From Acidimicrobiaceae bacterium (GTDB lineage Bacteria; Actinomycetota; Acidimicrobiia; Acidimicrobiales; Ilumatobacteraceae), in the NCBI GenBank assembly GCA_020637295.1, contig JACJWF010000006.1:62001-126000 (forward strand): a stretch of 64,000 nucleotides of DNA. The letters run 5' to 3'. Under the pieces are notes generated by a model, which saw only the letters and a list, made by a program, of their open reading frames with translations, searched no databases and was not told the DNA's origin. Shown here one piece after another: positions 60,762 to 64,000 of this stretch (its first letter is position 1; every line of letters begins with the position of its first letter). The position numbers and the translations under genes were made by a program.

Positions 60762-61364
60762 TCAGCCCTCGCGAAGGTCGGTGAGCAGCTCAGCCACGGT
60801 GAACGGGGCGAGCGCCACGCTCTCCAGGTAGTTCGGGTGGTCGATCTCGAGGCGCACTCCCTCGCCGAAGGCCGCGACCTGCTGGGTGGTGAACTGGAAC
60901 GTGATGTAGTGCACCGCAGCGGTGACGTGCTCCCGGGTCAACTGCGCGGCGTGCTGCGGGTCCACCGTGCAGCGGACCTCCTCGCCGCCCGGCAGGACGA
61001 AGCGCACGTGCTGCTCGATGCCCACCAGCTTCGGCAGCCATTCGCGCATCTGGTCGTCGGTGGTGAGCTCGACGAACAGGGTGGCGCACAGCTGACCCGG
61101 CTCGGGCACCATCGGGTTGTAGACGTCCAGTTCCTCCTGGATCCCTTCGTCGGTGAGGATGTGCTCCACCCGGGCCATCTCCTGGATCTGGTAACGCATC
61201 GTCTCGCGGTTCTCGAACGTGAGCGTGATGATCGTGCCGAGGTGCACGCGGCGGCGGTGCTTGAGGTCCATCACCCGCTGGCGGATCTCCGCCCGCTCGC
61301 GTTCGTAGGCGCGGGCGTCGAGGACGTCGGCGAGGGTGAGCTTGCGTGACGTCAGCGGGCTCAT
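60762..61364 (-). CDS. DUF3501 family protein
   Basis: 200 residues. [22 protein letters not shown] and [17 protein letters not shown] are DUF3501 blocks. The function is unknown; the family is regularly next to a two-cluster Fe/S protein and rubrerythrin, as here. It overlaps the Fe/S gene by four bases (ATGA). Confidence 0.9.
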   Translation of the reverse strand: MSPLTSRKLTLADVLDARAYERERAEIRQRVMDLKHRRRVHLGTIITLTFENRETMRYQIQEMARVEHILTDEGIQEELDVYNPMVPEPGQLCATLFVELTTDDQMREWLPKLVGIEQHVRFVLPGGEEVRCTVDPQHAAQLTREHVTAAVHYITFQFTTQQVAAFGEGVRLEIDHPNYLESVALAPFTVAELLTDLREG

Positions 61365-62683
61365 CGCTGCTCCTCCTCGGCGATCCCGTAGGCGCGGGCG
61401 ATGAGCTGCAGCGGATGCAACGGCTCCTCACCCGTCTGCTCGGTGATCGCCGTGTTGGCCAGGTGGCAGTCGCCGGCCACCGCGTCGCCGCCGGCTCGCT
61501 GGATCTCGTCGGCCAGCTTGCGGCCGATGGGGATGCTCAGCTCGGCATTCTCCGCCCGCAGGCCCCACATGCCGTCGATGCCGCTGCACTGCTGCACCAG
61601 CTTCACCTTGGCGCCGGTGAGCTTGATGAGGTCACGGCTCTTCAGACCGATGTTCTGGGCCTTCAGGTGACAGGGCGTGTGGTACGTGACGGTGGCCGGC
61701 ACGACCCCGCTGAACTCGGTGTCGAGGCTGGTGCCCTCGCCCTTGTGCACCTTCATCAGGTATTCCGCGGCGTCGTAGGTGTGCTCGGCGACGAGCGTGG
61801 CGTCCTCGCCGCCGACATAGTCCACATAGTCCTTCTTCAGCACGTAGCCGCAGGTGGGCTGGGGCACGACGATGTCGTGGCCCTTGCGCACCGACGCGGC
61901 CAGTGCCTTCACGTTCTTCTCGGCGACCTTGGTGAATTGGGCCATGTCGCCGCTGTGCAGCCACGGGGCGCCGCAGCAGGCGGTGGTCTCGGTGAGCGAG
62001 CACTCGATGCCGTTGCGTTCGTAGACCTTCACCAGGTCGTGCCCGATCTGCGGGGCCTGGTACTCCACCAGGCAGGTGGGGAAGATGGCCACCCGGCCCT
62101 GGCGCTTGGCGATGCGCAGCTTGGGCCGCTTCTTGAACCAGGTGGTGAACCGCTGCCGGGCGTACGGTGGCAGCAGCCGCACACTGGACACGCCGGCGGT
62201 CTTCTCCACCACCTTGCGCAGCAGCGAGCCGGGCTTGCCGCCGACCACCTTGTTGGCGACGCCGGCCACCGGGCCGGCCACGGTGACCGCCTTGCCCATG
62301 AGGTCCGTCCGGCCCATGACCTCGTTGGTCAGGCGGGAGCGCACGGGCACCTGCTTGGTGGCGTGGCGCATCGCGTCGGCGCGCAGCATGAGGCGGGGGA
62401 AGTCCAGCGCCCACTCGTGCAACTCGGGGATGTAGGGGCAGTTGATGTAGCAGAGCTTGCACTGGAAGCACTCGTCGATGACCTGGTCCTGCTGAGCGGG
62501 TGTCAGCCGGCCGGCGTCCTGGTCCTCGTGCTGGTCGATCATCTCGAACAGGGTGGGGAACGACGTGCAGAACTTGAAGCACAGCCGGCACCCGTGGCAC
62601 AGGTCGTAGACCCGGGTGAGTTCGGTGCGGACGTCCGCCTCGTCCAGGTACAGCGGATGCTTCGGGTCATAGATGATCGTCAC
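61361..62683 (-). CDS. Heterodisulfide-reductase/GlpC-like Fe/S protein
   Basis: 440 residues from GTG 62683. Two ferredoxin-type motifs near the N-terminus: [11 protein letters not shown] and [12 protein letters not shown]. Two CCG-type domains follow (A-C-C-G-A-P-W, P-T-C-G-Y, H-T-P-C-H and Q-C-S-G). Proteins of this type move electrons between quinones or thiols and other carriers. In this cluster it may deliver electrons to rubrerythrin; a GlpC role with GlpD is less likely because glpD is divergent. Confidence 0.9.
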   Translation of the reverse strand: MTIIYDPKHPLYLDEADVRTELTRVYDLCHGCRLCFKFCTSFPTLFEMIDQHEDQDAGRLTPAQQDQVIDECFQCKLCYINCPYIPELHEWALDFPRLMLRADAMRHATKQVPVRSRLTNEVMGRTDLMGKAVTVAGPVAGVANKVVGGKPGSLLRKVVEKTAGVSSVRLLPPYARQRFTTWFKKRPKLRIAKRQGRVAIFPTCLVEYQAPQIGHDLVKVYERNGIECSLTETTACCGAPWLHSGDMAQFTKVAEKNVKALAASVRKGHDIVVPQPTCGYVLKKDYVDYVGGEDATLVAEHTYDAAEYLMKVHKGEGTSLDTEFSGVVPATVTYHTPCHLKAQNIGLKSRDLIKLTGAKVKLVQQCSGIDGMWGLRAENAELSIPIGRKLADEIQRAGGDAVAGDCHLANTAITEQTGEEPLHPLQLIARAYGIAEEEQR

Positions 62684-62731
62684 GGCGGTGGTCCAGTGCT
62701 GAATGGTTGCGGAGAGGGTGAGGGGGCGTGG

Positions 62732-62759
62732 CGTGGAGGGGGCCGAAGCCCCCTCCACG
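62732..62759 (-). terminator. Strong hairpin after rubrerythrin
   Basis: GTGGAGGGGGC and GCCCCCTCCAC (62733-62758) form an 11-12 pair stem with a UUCG loop in the minus-strand RNA. It begins eight bases after the rubrerythrin stop. It should end or attenuate the fur-rubrerythrin transcript before the Fe/S gene. No T-run follows. Confidence 0.6.
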
Positions 62760-62767
62760 TGAACGGG

Positions 62768-63177
<410 letters not shown>

Positions 63178-63181
<4 letters not shown>

Positions 63182-63675
63182 GGGGATTGCTCCTTGGGTG
63201 TTGGTGTGGAGAACTGTTCGACCGGAGCGTGCTCGCTCGCCGCTGCGGCCGCCCGTGGGGCGCCGAGGCCGGTGCACGCGGCGCAGAGCCCGCTGAACAC
63301 GATCGTCGCGCCGTTGGGGGTGAAGCCGTCAAGCCCGCGCACTTCCAAGCAGCCCAGTTGCTCCACGTACACGTCGTGGAGTGCGCCGCACCGGCTGCAC
63401 TGGGCATGGTGGTGGGGGTCGGTGTTGGGGTCGAATCGGGTGGCGCCGCCGAGGCTGAGGGAGTCCAGCTCCCCCATGGCGGCCAGGTCGGTGAGCGTCT
63501 GGTAGACGGTGCGCAGCGAGATGCCGGGCATTTCGGCGTGGGCCAGCGCGTACAGCGCGTCGGCCGAAGGGTGCGCCGTGTTGCCGTGCAGGAGGCGGAA
63601 CAGCAGCTGGCGCTGAGGGGTGACCTTCAGGCCACGCGCCCGAAAGGCGCTGGTGAGTTCCGCCGGGTTCCGCAC
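63178..63675 (-). CDS. Fur-family regulator (PerR-like by context)
   Basis: 165 residues from GTG 63675. The winged helix ends in [12 protein letters not shown]. The metal region has [12 protein letters not shown] and a second C-A-A-C pair, giving the structural zinc site. A 30-residue Ala/Pro/Ser tail ends it. Context with rubrerythrin points to a peroxide regulator (PerR) rather than iron-uptake Fur. The start is fixed by TATCGT seven bases upstream. Confidence 0.92.
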
Positions 63676-63682
63676 GTTGCCG

Positions 63683-63724
63683 ACGATATCCGCACGCTCT
63701 GCGAATCTGCAATTCGTGCAGATT
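63683..63724. promoter_or_regulatory. fur promoter and palindromic operator
   Basis: TATCGT (63683-63688, minus strand) is seven bases before GTG 63675. About 15 bases upstream of it AATCTGC (63704-63710) and GCAGATT (63718-63724) form a perfect inverted repeat with a seven-base centre, where a -35 would lie. A Fur-type dimer could bind there and control its own operon. Confidence 0.6.
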
Positions 63725-63755
63725 GGCGGAGGCGGCCCTGGTCGGACTGGTTCCG

Positions 63756-63761
63756 TAGGAT
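63756..63761 (+). promoter_or_regulatory. Leaderless -10 of glpD
   Basis: TAGGAT, eight bases before ATG 63770. Confidence 0.5.
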
Positions 63762-63769
63762 GTCCGCCG

Positions 63770-64000
63770 ATGGGTGGGGCCGACTTCGACCGGGCAGCGA
63801 TGCTCGCACGCCTGGAGGCTGAGGAGTTCGACCTTCTGGTCGTCGGCGGCGGGGTCACCGGCGCCGGCGTGGCACTCGACGCTGCCGCCCGCGGTCTGCG
63901 CACCGCGCTGGTGGAGCGGGACGACTTCGCCGCCGGCACCTCCTCCAAGTCCTCCAAGCTGGTGCACGGCGGGCTGCGCTACCTGAAGGACGACCCCCGC
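63770..64000 (+). CDS. glpD: FAD-dependent glycerol-3-phosphate dehydrogenase, N-terminal part
   Basis: First 77 residues, running off the window. [20 protein letters not shown] is the FAD-binding Rossmann loop; [15 protein letters not shown] and H-G-G-L-R-Y-L are the GlpD signature. It oxidises glycerol 3-phosphate to dihydroxyacetone phosphate at the membrane and would act after glpK (44330). It is divergent from fur. Confidence 0.9.
   Translation, partial: MGGADFDRAAMLARLEAEEFDLLVVGGGVTGAGVALDAAARGLRTALVERDDFAAGTSSKSSKLVHGGLRYLKDDPR

Noticed and set aside
61361..62683. GlpC subunit of an anaerobic glycerol-3-phosphate dehydrogenase
   Set aside because: No glpA or glpB is near, and the overlap with DUF3501 and the proximity to rubrerythrin point to another electron-transfer role.
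63205..63220. GAACTGTTCGAC as an SOS box
   Set aside because: The half sites are one base apart instead of four, and it lies inside the fur coding region.

Overview
The window is very GC-rich, almost fully coding DNA from an actinobacterium. The evidence is a division and cell-wall (dcw) cluster with mraZ, sepF and divIVA, a WhiB regulator, an actinobacterial ileS T-box with a very short stem I, an MtrA/MtrB-like pair followed by a GerMN lipoprotein, a DUF3040 protein, and many GTG starts. A deep-branching class such as Acidimicrobiia fits best, but that is inference; no rRNA or tRNA gene is visible to confirm it.

Layout. Positions 1-23.4 kb hold one long leftward block. Read in its own direction it runs mraZ, rsmH, ftsL, ftsI, murE, mraY, murD, ftsW, murG, murC, murB, ftsQ, ftsZ, pgeF, yggS, sepF, divIVA, ileS (behind its T-box), a DUF167 gene, a DksA-like protein with a lysine/alanine tail, and the start of lspA. 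Nearly all joints from ftsL to sepF are 4-base ATGA or GTGA overlaps. murF is absent from its usual place. At 23.5-34 kb follow a lipoate-ligase-like protein, an HNH nuclease, an acyl-CoA dehydrogenase, a ROK sugar kinase, a rightward moxR-DUF58-transglutaminase operon, a DUF3040 protein, and a nudix-dinB pair. At 34-38 kb lies an accessory patch of lipoproteins, small unknown proteins and a decayed gene tail. At 38-51 kb lie a polyprenol-mannose-synthase-like GT2, an IMPase, the two-component system with its lipoprotein, pfkA, glpK, a CoA-transferase, alaA, an ACT protein, a DUF2071 protein and ppa. At 51-60.7 kb the order ROK, SRPBCC, membrane protein, GT4, queG, NYN, DnaQ-UvrC fusion, thrB, trpD, whiB partly resembles the mycobacterial pimB'/Rv2191/trpD neighbourhood. 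The last part is a fur-rubrerythrin-Fe/S protein-DUF3501 redox operon, divergent from the beginning of glpD.

Regulation and repeats. Most operon-leading genes have a TANNNT-like -10 hexamer ending 6-8 bases before the start codon, the spacing expected for leaderless mRNAs. This also fixes many starts. The dcw block, ileS and DUF3040 instead have leaders or Shine-Dalgarno sites. Two GAAC-N4-GTTC boxes 20 bp apart overlap the promoter of the DnaQ-UvrC nuclease and suggest SOS control. Two families of intergenic palindromes occur. One is a nested inverted-repeat element (23.5 and 50.3 kb); the other is a 42-bp palindrome present in opposite orientations (26.4 and 58.4 kb).
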